A stretch of 64,000 nt of DNA, from NCBI GenBank assembly GCA_965228005.1, contig CBDDGV010000004.1, positions 310,001 through 374,000 on the forward strand, in the 5' to 3' direction. The stretch is from JBCCXZ01 sp965228005 (GTDB taxonomy: Bacteria; Planctomycetota; Planctomycetia; Pirellulales; Lacipirellulaceae). Below are positions 7,811-16,014 of this stretch, one piece after another. A model generated the notes under the pieces. That model had not been told where the DNA came from, ran no database searches, and saw only the letters and a program-made list of their open reading frames with translations. A program made the position numbers and the translations under genes. The number at the start of each line of letters is the position of its first letter. Within the stretch, counting starts at the first letter, position 1.

Positions 7811-9661
7811 CTACGAGAGCAAGCTGTCGATCTTCGCCTTGACCTCGGCGACGCTGAACGGCTTGCCCTGCACCTTGTTGAGGCCCTCGGCGTTGATCAA
7901 GTACTCGGAACGGATGATGAACCGGAGCTGACCCAGATTCAACTCTGGGATCAGCACTCGCGAGAACCGATTGAGGATGTCGCCCAGGTTCCTGGGGAAC
8001 GGGTTGATGTAGCGGAGGTGGCAGTGCGAGACCGACTTGCCCTCGGACTGGGCCATGTGGACCGCGGTGGCGCAGGAGCCGTAGGGGCCGCCCCAGCTGA
8101 GGACGAGCAGGTCGCCGGACTCGGGCCCGTCGACCGACTGCTCGGGGATGTCGTCGGCCACCAGGGCGACCTTCCGCTGGCGGGTGTCGATCATGTGCTG
8201 GTGGTTGTCGGGGTCGTACGACACATTGCCGGTGCCGTCTTGCTTCTCCAGACCTCCGATGCGGTGCTGCAGCCCGACCGTGCCGGGGACGGCCCAGGGC
8301 CGGGCCAGCCGTTCGTTACGCTCGTAGGGCAGGAAGTTCTCGTTGTCTTCCCTCGGACCCGGGTGCGGGATCTCGAACTTCGGCAGGTCGGCGACCGACG
8401 GGATCCGCCACGGCTCCGACCCGTTGGCGATGTAGCCGTCGGTCAGCAGGAACACCGGGGTCATGAAGCGGACGGCGATCCGCCAAGCCTCTTGCGCAAC
8501 GTCGAAGCAATCGCCGGGGCTGCGGGCGGCGATCACCGGCATGGGGCACTCGCCGTTGCGGCCGTAGAGGGCCTGGAACAGGTCGGCCTGCTCGGTCTTG
8601 GTCGGCAGCCCAGTGGAGGGGCCGCCGCGTTGGACATTGATGATGACCATCGGCAGCTCGGTCATCACGGCTAGGCCCAGTGCCTCGCCCTTGAGCGCTA
8701 TGCCGGGGCCGCTGCTCGCGGTGACCGCCATCTCTCCCGAGAACGCGGCGCCGATGGTGGCGGTGACCGCGGCGATCTCGTCCTCGGCCTGGAACGTGAG
8801 CACGTCGAAGCTCTTGTGCCGCGAAAGCTCGTGGAGGATGTCGCTCGCCGGGGTGATTGGGTACGCTCCGAGGAAGAGCCGCTTCTCCGTCTGCTTAGCG
8901 GCCGCCAACAGGCCCCACGCGAGGGCCGTGTTGCCCATGATGTTGCGGTACTTGCCGGCCGGGAGTTGGGCAGGAGCGACCTGGTACTGGGTGTTGATCG
9001 CCTCGACGGTCTCGCCGTAGTTGAACCCGGCCTTCAGGGCCCTGGTGTTCGCCTCGGCGACTTCCGGCTTCTTGCCGAACTTCGACTCGATGAACCGCAG
9101 CGTGGGGTCCATCGGCCGGTCGTAGAGCCAGAACAGCAGGCCCATGGCGAAGAAGTTGCGGCAGCGGTCGGCTTCTTTGGTGCTCAGCCCGAGGCCCTCG
9201 ACGGCCGTGCGGGTTAGCTTGGTCATCTCGACCGAGTGGAGCTTGTACTTGTCGAGGCTGCCGTCTTCGAGGGGGCTGACCTCGTAACCGGCCTGCTCCA
9301 GGCCCTTCTTTTCGAAGGCGTCTTTGTTGACCAGCAGGATGCCGTTGTCGCGGAGGTCGCCGAGGTTGGTGACCAGTGCGGCGGGGTTCATGGCCACGAG
9401 GGCGTCGACCGTGTCCCCCGGCGTGAAGATCTGGCTGCTGGAGAAGTGGATCTGGAACCCGCTCACGCCCGCCTTGGTGCCGCGGGGAGCCCGGATCTCG
9501 GCGGGGAAGTCGGGGAAGGTCGCCACGTCGTTGCCCAGCAACGCCGACGCATTGGTGAACTGCGTACCGGCGAGCTGCATGCCGTCGCCGGAGTCTCCGC
9601 AGAACCGGACGGTTGCCTGTTCAACGGACGAGACGGGTTTCGAGGGGGTCGAGGTTGCCAT
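7811..9661 (-). CDS. korA: 2-oxoglutarate:ferredoxin oxidoreductase, alpha subunit (gamma-alpha fusion)
   Basis: 616 residues. Residues about 15-195 are the gamma (CoA-binding) domain with the GDSGDGMQLAG motif; residues about 235-600 are the alpha domain with GAYPITPASDI, QAEDEIAA and SSGPG segments, then QRGGPSTGLPT. This domain order is the standard two-subunit KorAB form. Together with KorB it makes the ferredoxin-linked alternative to 2-oxoglutarate dehydrogenase. The start ATG at 9661 fits the family N-terminus. The gene leads the korA-korB-CBS group; about 250 bases separate it from the CBS gene before it. Confidence 0.93.
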   Translation of the reverse strand: MATSTPSKPVSSVEQATVRFCGDSGDGMQLAGTQFTNASALLGNDVATFPDFPAEIRAPRGTKAGVSGFQIHFSSSQIFTPGDTVDALVAMNPAALVTNLGDLRDNGILLVNKDAFEKKGLEQAGYEVSPLEDGSLDKYKLHSVEMTKLTRTAVEGLGLSTKEADRCRNFFAMGLLFWLYDRPMDPTLRFIESKFGKKPEVAEANTRALKAGFNYGETVEAINTQYQVAPAQLPAGKYRNIMGNTALAWGLLAAAKQTEKRLFLGAYPITPASDILHELSRHKSFDVLTFQAEDEIAAVTATIGAAFSGEMAVTASSGPGIALKGEALGLAVMTELPMVIINVQRGGPSTGLPTKTEQADLFQALYGRNGECPMPVIAARSPGDCFDVAQEAWRIAVRFMTPVFLLTDGYIANGSEPWRIPSVADLPKFEIPHPGPREDNENFLPYERNERLARPWAVPGTVGLQHRIGGLEKQDGTGNVSYDPDNHQHMIDTRQRKVALVADDIPEQSVDGPESGDLLVLSWGGPYGSCATAVHMAQSEGKSVSHCHLRYINPFPRNLGDILNRFSRVLIPELNLGQLRFIIRSEYLINAEGLNKVQGKPFSVAEVKAKIDSLLS

Positions 9662-9907
9662 TTTCGCTGCGGCCTGTTCAGGCGGCCTTCGTTGCTAGTG
9701 TTGTGATTCGTGAGAGGATTGCCGCTTCCGACGGGGGTTCCGGGGCCCCGTCTACTACTGCTGACAATCCGGTTGTGAGGTCATGATCGAAAACGATGCG
9801 GTCTACAGTCCGACGTACGCGGCGGCCGCTTCGTGCGGGTCGACCCTTTCGCGTTGTGAATTGCTGCAAACCCAATGTGCATTACTGCAGAGGCGGCCCG
9901 GCATTCA

Positions 9908-10504
9908 CTATGCGCCCTCGCGCTCGGTGGGGGCGGCGTCCGGCCGCGGGGGGAGGTTGTAAATGGTGGACGGGAAGTGGTCGACCAGGAAGTGGACGAG
10001 CCCGTGCACCGCGATCACGCCGCTGGCGGCCCCGGAGGCGTCGACCAACGGCAGGTGGCGGTAGCCGCCCTGGGCCATCTTCTGGATCGCTTCTCGAACG
10101 CTGGTGTCTGGGGTGACGCTCACAGGACGCTCGGTCATAACCGACGAAACCGGCACGCTCATGTCGTGCCCATCGGCCATCAGCCGGAGGGCGTCGCGCT
10201 CGGTGAAGATGCCGAGCAGTTCACCGTCCGTGGAGACCAACGCGCAACCCGAACTCTCCGCCTTGAGCAGACGCAGCACGTCGCCCACGCTCTGGTCCGG
10301 CGCGACGAAGAGCGGGTCTTCCGGGTAGGTGTGGGGCACCTTCTCGTTGCCGAGATCGAACTCGAGGCTCAACTTTCGTACGCCTTCATCAAGCTCTTGG
10401 CGGGGCGATGCGGCCCCGTGCCTGAGCGGGGGCCGACACTGCCAAAGGGGGGAGTCGACGCGGCCGGTGCATGCACTTGTGCAGGCGGTCAAGCCCGTCG
10501 CCAA
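9908..10504 (-). CDS. CBS-pair protein
   Basis: Two CBS domains are clear: the first around FVAPDQSVGDVLRLL to GIFTERDALRLMADG, the second from VSSVMTERPVSVTPDTS to the C-terminus. The open frame begins at TTG 10504 (198 residues), but its first 44 residues are Cys/Pro/Arg-rich, unlike the rest, and the DNA there is full of short inverted repeats. I think the true start is TTG 10372 (KL|SLEFDLGNEK), with a GAAGG about 10 bases before it, giving 154 residues. It precedes korA on the same strand and shares the GIFTERDAL signature with the CBS protein at 6153-6671. CBS pairs bind adenine nucleotides. Confidence 0.8.
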   Translation of the reverse strand: MATGLTACTSACTGRVDSPLWQCRPPLRHGAASPRQELDEGVRKLSLEFDLGNEKVPHTYPEDPLFVAPDQSVGDVLRLLKAESSGCALVSTDGELLGIFTERDALRLMADGHDMSVPVSSVMTERPVSVTPDTSVREAIQKMAQGGYRHLPLVDASGAASGVIAVHGLVHFLVDHFPSTIYNLPPRPDAAPTEREGA

Positions 10505-10566
10505 TGGGTCACTCTATCACGGCACATAGCCGCATTGAACAGCAAAAAACCGAATTCCGCACGTGA

Positions 10567-11475
10567 TTAAACCACGTCTTGGTCCGGGCTGTCGGCCGGG
10601 CGGTTCGCCTCGTAGAAGCGGTTCAGATCGATCCCGCCGCGTTGCTCTTCCTCGACCAGTTTCAGCCGGGCCTCAAGCTGCTCGACCCGGCGGGCGAGGA
10701 CGGCCAGCAGCCGCTCTTCGGCGATCTCCTGGCTGGGCTTCGGCACGGCCGGGTAGCCGAGCTGGCGGTGCAGCGCCGCGAACAACAGCAGCGGGTCTTT
10801 GCGGCGGTTGGCCCAGGCGATGCGCCCCTCGCGGATGCCGAACAGAGCCGGGGCATCGTTTTCCTCTTCCCCGCCGGCCAGCTGGCTGCGTTCCCGGTAG
10901 AACTCGCTGCGCACGTAGATGAGGTCGGTGAGCTCGATGATGCCGATCTGGCGTCTGAGGGTCAGGATCCAGTCTCGCCAGGCTGTGGAATAACTAGGGT
11001 CGTCGGCCACGGCCTCCAGCCCTGGGTCATAACCGAGACGGTTACGGCACAGGGTTTCGAGCTGGTACAGGAACAGCCCTTGCAGGCTGATGCCCTCGGA
11101 GCGGTACTTGGCCTCGCGACGGAGGATCTCGAGCGCGATCCGGATATCGAAGCGGCGGCGGTCGTTCTCTGCTTCGCTCATCACGAAACACTGGAAGGGC
11201 GTGAAGTAGTGACGCAGGCGCCACATGCCGGGGGCCAACTCGCCTTGATGCCGGAGTTCGGCGAGTAGAAAGTCGATCGCCATTGGCAGTTTGGCTGTGG
11301 CGAGCACCTCGTCGCGTACCGAGGCGAGCACTTCTTGAGCCGGTACGTTCTCACGGACCCGCTCGGAGAGGATCGTGAAGAAATGGGCCTGCTCGATGTA
11401 CTCTTCGACCGGCAGCGGCGAGAGACCGTCGGGCGTGGCCGGCGACAGGGCGGCGCTATCGAACCGGTCGCTCAT
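10567..11475 (-). CDS. hypothetical protein, translationally coupled to the esterase
   Basis: 302 residues, not recognised by family name. It has no signal peptide or membrane segment. The first half is a mixed helical region rich in Glu, Arg and Leu; the second half ends with a probable coiled coil (about residues 255-285, EERLLAVLARRVEQLEARL). Start ATG 11475 overlaps the stop of the upstream esterase in an ATGA arrangement (11472-11475), so the two are co-translated. The open frame continues further upstream in the esterase region, but that part is shadow coding. Function unknown. Confidence 0.75.
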   Translation of the reverse strand: MSDRFDSAALSPATPDGLSPLPVEEYIEQAHFFTILSERVRENVPAQEVLASVRDEVLATAKLPMAIDFLLAELRHQGELAPGMWRLRHYFTPFQCFVMSEAENDRRRFDIRIALEILRREAKYRSEGISLQGLFLYQLETLCRNRLGYDPGLEAVADDPSYSTAWRDWILTLRRQIGIIELTDLIYVRSEFYRERSQLAGGEEENDAPALFGIREGRIAWANRRKDPLLLFAALHRQLGYPAVPKPSQEIAEERLLAVLARRVEQLEARLKLVEEEQRGGIDLNRFYEANRPADSPDQDVV

Positions 11476-12368
11476 TCGTGTGGGTCGTGCTCCAGCGTTT
11501 CCGAGAGGAAGCGCACACAGTTGTCGAACGCCTCGCCGTCGAAAAACGCTTGCGTGTGCCCCTTGCCTTCCACGACGTGCAACTCCGCGGAGCCGCCGAC
11601 CGCCTGCAGGGCCCGGACCATCGCCTGCGCGCTGGCGATCGGAACGGTGCGGTCTTTGCTGCCGTGCCAGAACACCATGGGCGGGTCGTCGGCTGATGCG
11701 AAGACTGTAGGCGAGGCGAGCCTGTAGGCGTCGGCCGCCGCTCGTCGCGTTCCGCCGAGCCAGTACGTGAGCAGATTGAGGTCGGCCGGGAGGAAACGGA
11801 ACTCGCAAGGGGCCCCCCCGGCGGCGACTGCTTGCAGGCGGCTGCTGGCCGCGGTGTCCCCGGCCTTTCCTTCTTCTTGCCCTGCCTCGCCCGTCGCCCC
11901 CAGCAGGGCGACCAAGTGCCCGCCGGCCGAGTAGCCGAAGCCGCCGATCCGCTCGGGGTCCATCTTCAGGCGTTCCGCGTTGGCCCGCATCCAACGGACG
12001 GCCGACTTGCAGTCTTCGAGCTGCGCCGGGAACTTGTGCTCGGGGGCGAGGCGGTAGGAGATGGAGACCGCGGTGAAACCCACCCGTGCCAGCCGCCTGG
12101 CACACCAGGCCATGTTGTGCCGGCTCCCCATGTACCAGGCCCCGCCGTGCACGAGCACAACCCCGGGGAAGGGCCCGTCACCCTCGGGCAGGTAGACATC
12201 GGCTTTCAGGCTCCCGCTGCTGCGGTCGGCGTATACCTCGCCGTAGGAGACCTCGAATCCGGCAACTCCGTCGCTGGCTGGAAGGGGTGATCCCTCAACA
12301 GCCTGGGCTGCGGCCCTCCCGGTCTGGAGAGTCAGTACAATCGCAAAGGCAAGGAACAGCTGGCGCAA
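11472..12368 (-). CDS. secreted alpha/beta hydrolase (esterase/lipase, BD-FAE-like)
   Basis: 298 residues. A signal peptide spans about residues 1-21 (hydrophobic, ending GRAAA). The fold is shown by the oxyanion motif HGGAWY near residue 75, the nucleophile elbow GYSAG near residue 145, an acidic residue in GSKDRTVP and the histidine in GKGHTQAF near the C-terminus. This is the carboxylesterase/acetylhydrolase family that removes acyl groups from polysaccharides or small esters; the substrate is not predictable. It is likely exported. The gene after it overlaps by 4 bases. It is divergent from ribBA. Confidence 0.88.
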   Translation of the reverse strand: MRQLFLAFAIVLTLQTGRAAAQAVEGSPLPASDGVAGFEVSYGEVYADRSSGSLKADVYLPEGDGPFPGVVLVHGGAWYMGSRHNMAWCARRLARVGFTAVSISYRLAPEHKFPAQLEDCKSAVRWMRANAERLKMDPERIGGFGYSAGGHLVALLGATGEAGQEEGKAGDTAASSRLQAVAAGGAPCEFRFLPADLNLLTYWLGGTRRAAADAYRLASPTVFASADDPPMVFWHGSKDRTVPIASAQAMVRALQAVGGSAELHVVEGKGHTQAFFDGEAFDNCVRFLSETLEHDPHE

Positions 12369-12380
12369 AATACGGCTCCC

Positions 12381-12410
12381 TTGGTCGGAGGCTTCCGGGG
12401 CACCTATAAT
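12381..12410 (+). promoter_or_regulatory. possible ribBA promoter
   Basis: A perfect -10 box TATAAT lies at 12405-12410, with a weak -35 (TTGGTC) at 12381-12386 and an 18-base spacer. It gives a leader of about 90 bases before ribBA. I looked for an FMN riboswitch in the leader and found none. Confidence 0.45.
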
Positions 12411-12505
12411 ACGCCCGTGGCGGCGAACTGGCGAAGGCGGTTGAGTAGAAGGTCAACCGGATCCGCAGCCCCCCTATCCACCCTTACCTAAGACTGGGCC
12501 AAGCT

Positions 12506-13717
12506 TTGGCGAAAGACTTCTCCAAGATTGAAGAGGCCGTCGCGGCTATCCGGGACGGCCGCGTCGTCGTGGTTGTCGATGCGGAAGACCGCGAGAACGA
12601 GGGGGACTTCATCTGCGCAGCGGAGAAGGTCACCCCCGAGACGGTCAATTTCATGATCACGCACGGCCGCGGGCAGCTCTGCATGCCCATTCTGCCCGAC
12701 GTGGGCGAGCGGCTGCGGCTGACCCCGATGGTGGACGAAAACACGGCGCCTCTGGGTACGAATTACACGGTGCCGGTCGACCACCGGACGGCCAGGACCG
12801 GGATCACGGCCGCCGAACGGGCGAAGACGATCCTCTCGATCTGCGACCCCCAGAGCGTTCCCTCCGATTTCCACAGGCCGGGCCACCTGTTCCCGTTGGT
12901 GGCGAAAGAAGGCGGCGTTCTCCGCCGCGCAGGTCACACCGAAGCCGCGGTCGACCTGGCACGCATGGCGGGGCTGACTCCGGCGGGCGCCTTGTGCGAG
13001 ATCCTGGACGAGACCGGCGACCGTGCCAGCCGGGACGATCTCAGAGAGCTCGCGGCTCGTTACGAACTGCCGATCATCTCCATCGAGCAGCTCATCGAGT
13101 ACCGGCGTCACCGCGAGGAGCTCGTATACCGAAAGGCCGAAGCGAACCTGCCGACGAAGTACGGCAACGGTCGGGTGATTGCCTACGGCGTGAAATACGA
13201 GTCGCAGGAGCCGTTGGTCTACGTCATAGGCGACCTTGAGAAAGCCGCGGCGCCGTTGGTTCGCTTGCACTCGTCCTGCTTCACCGGAGACCTGTTGGAG
13301 TCGCTCCGCTGCGATTGCGGCGACCAACTGCACATGGCCCTGGAGATGATCGGCTCCGAAGGCTGCGGGGTGCTGGTTTACCTGCCCCAGGAAGGCCGTG
13401 GGATTGGGCTCGTTGAGAAGATCAAAGCCTACAAGCTCCAGGACGAGGGGCTCGATACGGTCGAGGCCAACCTCGCCTTGGGCTTCAAGGCCGACACGCG
13501 CGACTACGGTGTCGGCATCCAGCTGCTGAAAGACCTAGGGCTCACCAGCGTGCGGTTGCTGACGAACAACCCGAAGAAGACCGACGCCTTCATCTACGGC
13601 GGCTTCGACCTGGAGGTGATCGACCAGATACCGATCGTGCCCCCGATCAATGAGCACAACGCCGACTACATGGCGACCAAGCGCGACAAGATGGGGCACC
13701 AACTTCCGGATGAGTAA
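12506..13717 (+). CDS. ribBA: bifunctional 3,4-dihydroxy-2-butanone-4-phosphate synthase / GTP cyclohydrolase II
   Basis: 403 residues, the family length. Residues 1-200 are the RibB domain with the DAEDRENEGDF metal/substrate loop and HRPGHLFPL; residues 205-400 are the RibA domain with the zinc-site pattern HSSCFTGD...CDCG and the LPQEGRGIGL motif. The two activities start riboflavin synthesis from ribulose 5-phosphate and GTP. The start is TTG at 12506; no ATG or GTG upstream keeps the frame, and this start aligns with the family N-terminus. The next gene's ATG (13710) overlaps its stop by 8 bases. Other riboflavin genes are not in the window. Confidence 0.95.
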   Translation: MAKDFSKIEEAVAAIRDGRVVVVVDAEDRENEGDFICAAEKVTPETVNFMITHGRGQLCMPILPDVGERLRLTPMVDENTAPLGTNYTVPVDHRTARTGITAAERAKTILSICDPQSVPSDFHRPGHLFPLVAKEGGVLRRAGHTEAAVDLARMAGLTPAGALCEILDETGDRASRDDLRELAARYELPIISIEQLIEYRRHREELVYRKAEANLPTKYGNGRVIAYGVKYESQEPLVYVIGDLEKAAAPLVRLHSSCFTGDLLESLRCDCGDQLHMALEMIGSEGCGVLVYLPQEGRGIGLVEKIKAYKLQDEGLDTVEANLALGFKADTRDYGVGIQLLKDLGLTSVRLLTNNPKKTDAFIYGGFDLEVIDQIPIVPPINEHNADYMATKRDKMGHQLPDE

Positions 13718-14150
13718 GGGCCGCTTCCGCACCAACGTCTTTGCGCGGCCGGAGGGGCTCGCGGCTGGGCCGTCCGTCGAGCTGAGCGGGGTCTCCACAG
13801 CCACACTCAATCTGCAGGGCAGACCCCTCGACGCGAGTCTGCCCGTTTCGTTTGAGCAAGCCTTCGACGCCCTTGAAGCCCTCGGGCGGATGGACATCGA
13901 GCCCGACGGCTTTTTCGTCCATTCCGGCGAGGACGCGGAGGGCAGGTGGCAGCTCGACGGGCACCTGTTTGACTTCGGTGACCGCCTGTACCGGGTGGAG
14001 CTCTCCGGCCGTTGCCCCCCTGAAGTGCTCGACCGTCTTCTGGGCTGCATCGGTTGGCCCGATACAGCAGTCGTGTTCGAGCTGATTCAGGAGGGGGTGC
14101 TGCTCGACGAACCGGCCTTCCGGCAAGCCGTGTACGGAAGCAACGCTTAA
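13710..14150 (+). CDS. hypothetical protein coupled to ribBA
   Basis: 146 residues from ATG 13710, overlapping the ribBA stop by 8 bases, so translation is probably coupled. No domain is recognised. The protein is mixed alpha/beta in look, with a VELSGRCPPEVLDRLLGCIGWPD segment near the middle and no signal or membrane segment. The overlap suggests a cytoplasmic role near riboflavin synthesis, but that is only position-based inference. Confidence 0.7.
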   Translation: MSKGRFRTNVFARPEGLAAGPSVELSGVSTATLNLQGRPLDASLPVSFEQAFDALEALGRMDIEPDGFFVHSGEDAEGRWQLDGHLFDFGDRLYRVELSGRCPPEVLDRLLGCIGWPDTAVVFELIQEGVLLDEPAFRQAVYGSNA

Positions 14151-14170
14151 CGGCTTTCCGTCGTTGAGAG

Positions 14171-14875
14171 TCAGGCCTGCGCAGCCGCCGCGAATTGTGG
14201 GCTACCCGTCGATGCGGAGGCGGCGCCGTTGGTTTGCACCGGGACCGGCGTCGGCCGATGGTCCAAGGCTTGTCGCGTGGTGAGCACCGCGGTCACGAGC
14301 TCCGCAACCGTGCCGACTTCCAGCTTCTGGAAGACGTTGCGGCGGCGGTTCTCGATCGTGCGGAGGCTCACGCCCAGACGTTCGGCCATCGCTTTGTTGG
14401 GCTCCCCGGCCAACACCAAGTCCAGCACTTGCTGCTCCTTGTGCGTGAGACTCGACAGCTTCTCGCGGGTGTGCGCGGTCTGTTGCAGGGCTTCGCGTTG
14501 AACCGCGTCGAGGCTCAAGCCCTGGCGGATCACCTGCCACAGCTCGTCGTCGTTGCAGGGCTTTTCGAGGACCGAAAGAGCCCCTAATCGCATGGCTTCC
14601 ACCACAAGCGGCGTCCTTGCGTAGGCGGTCACGAGCACGAAGGGGATTGGGCGGTCGGTCCGCTGCAGCTCCTCAACCAGCTCCAGCCCGTTCATACCCG
14701 GCATGCGGTAGTCGGTAACTAGGCAGCCGGGTTCACCGCGGTAGGAATCGAGGAAGGCCTCGGCCGAGGTGAACGACTGGTGGGGAGAACGCATCGAATC
14801 GACGAGATTCTGCCCAGCTCGTAGGGAATCGTTGTCGTCGTCAACCAGGAATACAGTTCCGGTAAGCTCTGTCAT
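14171..14875 (-). CDS. FixJ-type two-component response regulator
   Basis: 234 residues. Residues 5-120 are a receiver domain: acidic pocket DDD at 12-14, phospho-acceptor Asp55 in VTDYRMPG, Thr of LVTAYA and the conserved Lys in LEKPC. Residues about 145-205 are a LuxR-type helix-turn-helix (LTHKEQQVLDLVLAGEPNKAMAERLG, written here as its key start and end: LTHKEQQVL...NKAMAERLGVS). The start ATG 14875 has GGAGG 7 bases upstream, and the frame's earlier in-frame ATG (14995) lies in sequence unlike the family. No sensor kinase is adjacent, so the partner is encoded elsewhere. Target genes are unknown. Confidence 0.9.
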   Translation of the reverse strand: MTELTGTVFLVDDDNDSLRAGQNLVDSMRSPHQSFTSAEAFLDSYRGEPGCLVTDYRMPGMNGLELVEELQRTDRPIPFVLVTAYARTPLVVEAMRLGALSVLEKPCNDDELWQVIRQGLSLDAVQREALQQTAHTREKLSSLTHKEQQVLDLVLAGEPNKAMAERLGVSLRTIENRRRNVFQKLEVGTVAELVTAVLTTRQALDHRPTPVPVQTNGAASASTGSPQFAAAAQA

Positions 14876-15173
14876 CGGTTGCCTCCGGGGGAATTGGAGG
14901 GAAAGCAATCGGACCGCTCGAGCCTCAGCAGGCACGCCGAAAGCGGTCACGTCAGGAAAGCACGGCACCCCCATGCCGTGTAGGGTTGACCGCAAGGTTT
15001 CTCGCAGCTTAACGGCGGCTCCGCAACTTTTGAGCGCAGGAAAAACGATGGTTGACGAAGCAAAAGCGCAGGGGAGCCCCGACTGTTGATCCGCACCTAA
15101 AGGTCCACAATTGGCAGCCTGGTTACCGGCGGGCCGTGAAAAGGCCGGTCGGAAAGGTCTTCTCTCGGGCCGA

Positions 15174-15761
15174 TCAGCGGCGTCGAAGAAGTGCTGCGGG
15201 GAGGCAAGAGGCGAGCAGGATGGCCGACTGAGGCTCGGGCACGCGGCCGAGCACCGTCAGGGTCAGCAGGATCTCGAACTGGGGGCCTCCGCCGGGAACA
15301 GGTCCGCCGGCGAACGTGAACTCATCGAGGCGGAGCGTGATGGCGTCGATGATGTTGCCCGCCAGGTCGGGCGACCCTGCTGCGAGAAAGAAGCCAGACT
15401 CACTGAACCCGGCGCCCTGTTCCCGGCCGCTCTGCACTTCGGTCGCCAGGAACTGAACAAAGCGATCCAGCCCGTCGGTGATCCTCAGCGCCGCTTCATC
15501 GAATCCCGGATCCGTCGCAGAGGTCGCCTCGAACACCGTTCCCACATCCGCCGGTTCGACGGCCACATCGTCGAACAGCGTTACCGGATTCACCGTGATG
15601 AAGACGTCGTCGCCGAGGTTGAAGTCCAGGTCGAACAAGGAGGTCGCGAAGTCGTTCGCGCTCTTGTTGATGGAGACCGACCGCTGGAAGAGCTGCGTCG
15701 ACGCGGCGTCCGCTTGGCTCACGAACAGGATCGCGAGCAAGCAGCAGGAACGGGTCGTCAT
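15174..15761 (-). CDS. PEP-CTERM sorted secreted protein
   Basis: 195 residues from ATG 15761, with AGGAG 9 bases upstream. A short signal peptide (residues about 1-20, ending SQADA) precedes a Phe/Asp-rich beta-looking body. The C-terminus is a PEP-CTERM sorting signal: VPEPQS, a hydrophobic stretch and an RRR tail. Such proteins are processed by exosortase at the cell surface in planctomycetes and other exopolysaccharide producers. The body matches no domain known to me. A nested hairpin lies 56 bases upstream, between this gene and the sulfite reductase gene. Confidence 0.8.
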   Translation of the reverse strand: MTTRSCCLLAILFVSQADAASTQLFQRSVSINKSANDFATSLFDLDFNLGDDVFITVNPVTLFDDVAVEPADVGTVFEATSATDPGFDEAALRITDGLDRFVQFLATEVQSGREQGAGFSESGFFLAAGSPDLAGNIIDAITLRLDEFTFAGGPVPGGGPQFEILLTLTVLGRVPEPQSAILLASCLPAALLRRR

Positions 15762-15816
15762 GAAGTCGGACTCCTGGTTGTGGAGGCTCGGCGTTCGTGG
15801 TTGGCGCTGGACCACG

Positions 15817-15886
15817 AAAAAAGCCTCCGCACGCAGAGCCGCGCATCCCTGGCTAGGGATACAGGGGGCTCTGAATGGGGAGGCTT
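15817..15886 (-). terminator. nested stem-loop with T tract after the sulfite reductase gene
   Basis: Read on the minus strand, AAGCCTCC (15886-15879) pairs with GGAGGCTT (15828-15821), GGCTCTG with CAGAGCC (15867-15873 with 15834-15840), and the tip is the perfect 16-base palindrome at 15845-15860. Six T residues follow (15822-15817). This looks like an intrinsic terminator for the sulfite reductase transcript, but it also sits in the leader of the PEP-CTERM gene and could act as an attenuator. Confidence 0.6.
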
Positions 15887-16014
15887 CAGTAGCGTTACTC
15901 TATACGGTTGAACGGTCGCGGCGGTGCGCCGACGGCCTTAATCCTAAACTCCGGCGGCGGGCTGGAGCAAGCAAATTGCGGCGGACAGCCCCTGTGGGCT
16001 TCACAGCGGGAGGA

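Noticed and set aside
9678..9875. 65-codon open frame between korA and the CBS gene
   Set aside because: No start signal, basic random-looking composition and no resemblance to a family.
12411..12505. FMN riboswitch in the ribBA leader
   Set aside because: The leader is only about 90 bases and lacks the conserved FMN aptamer motifs.
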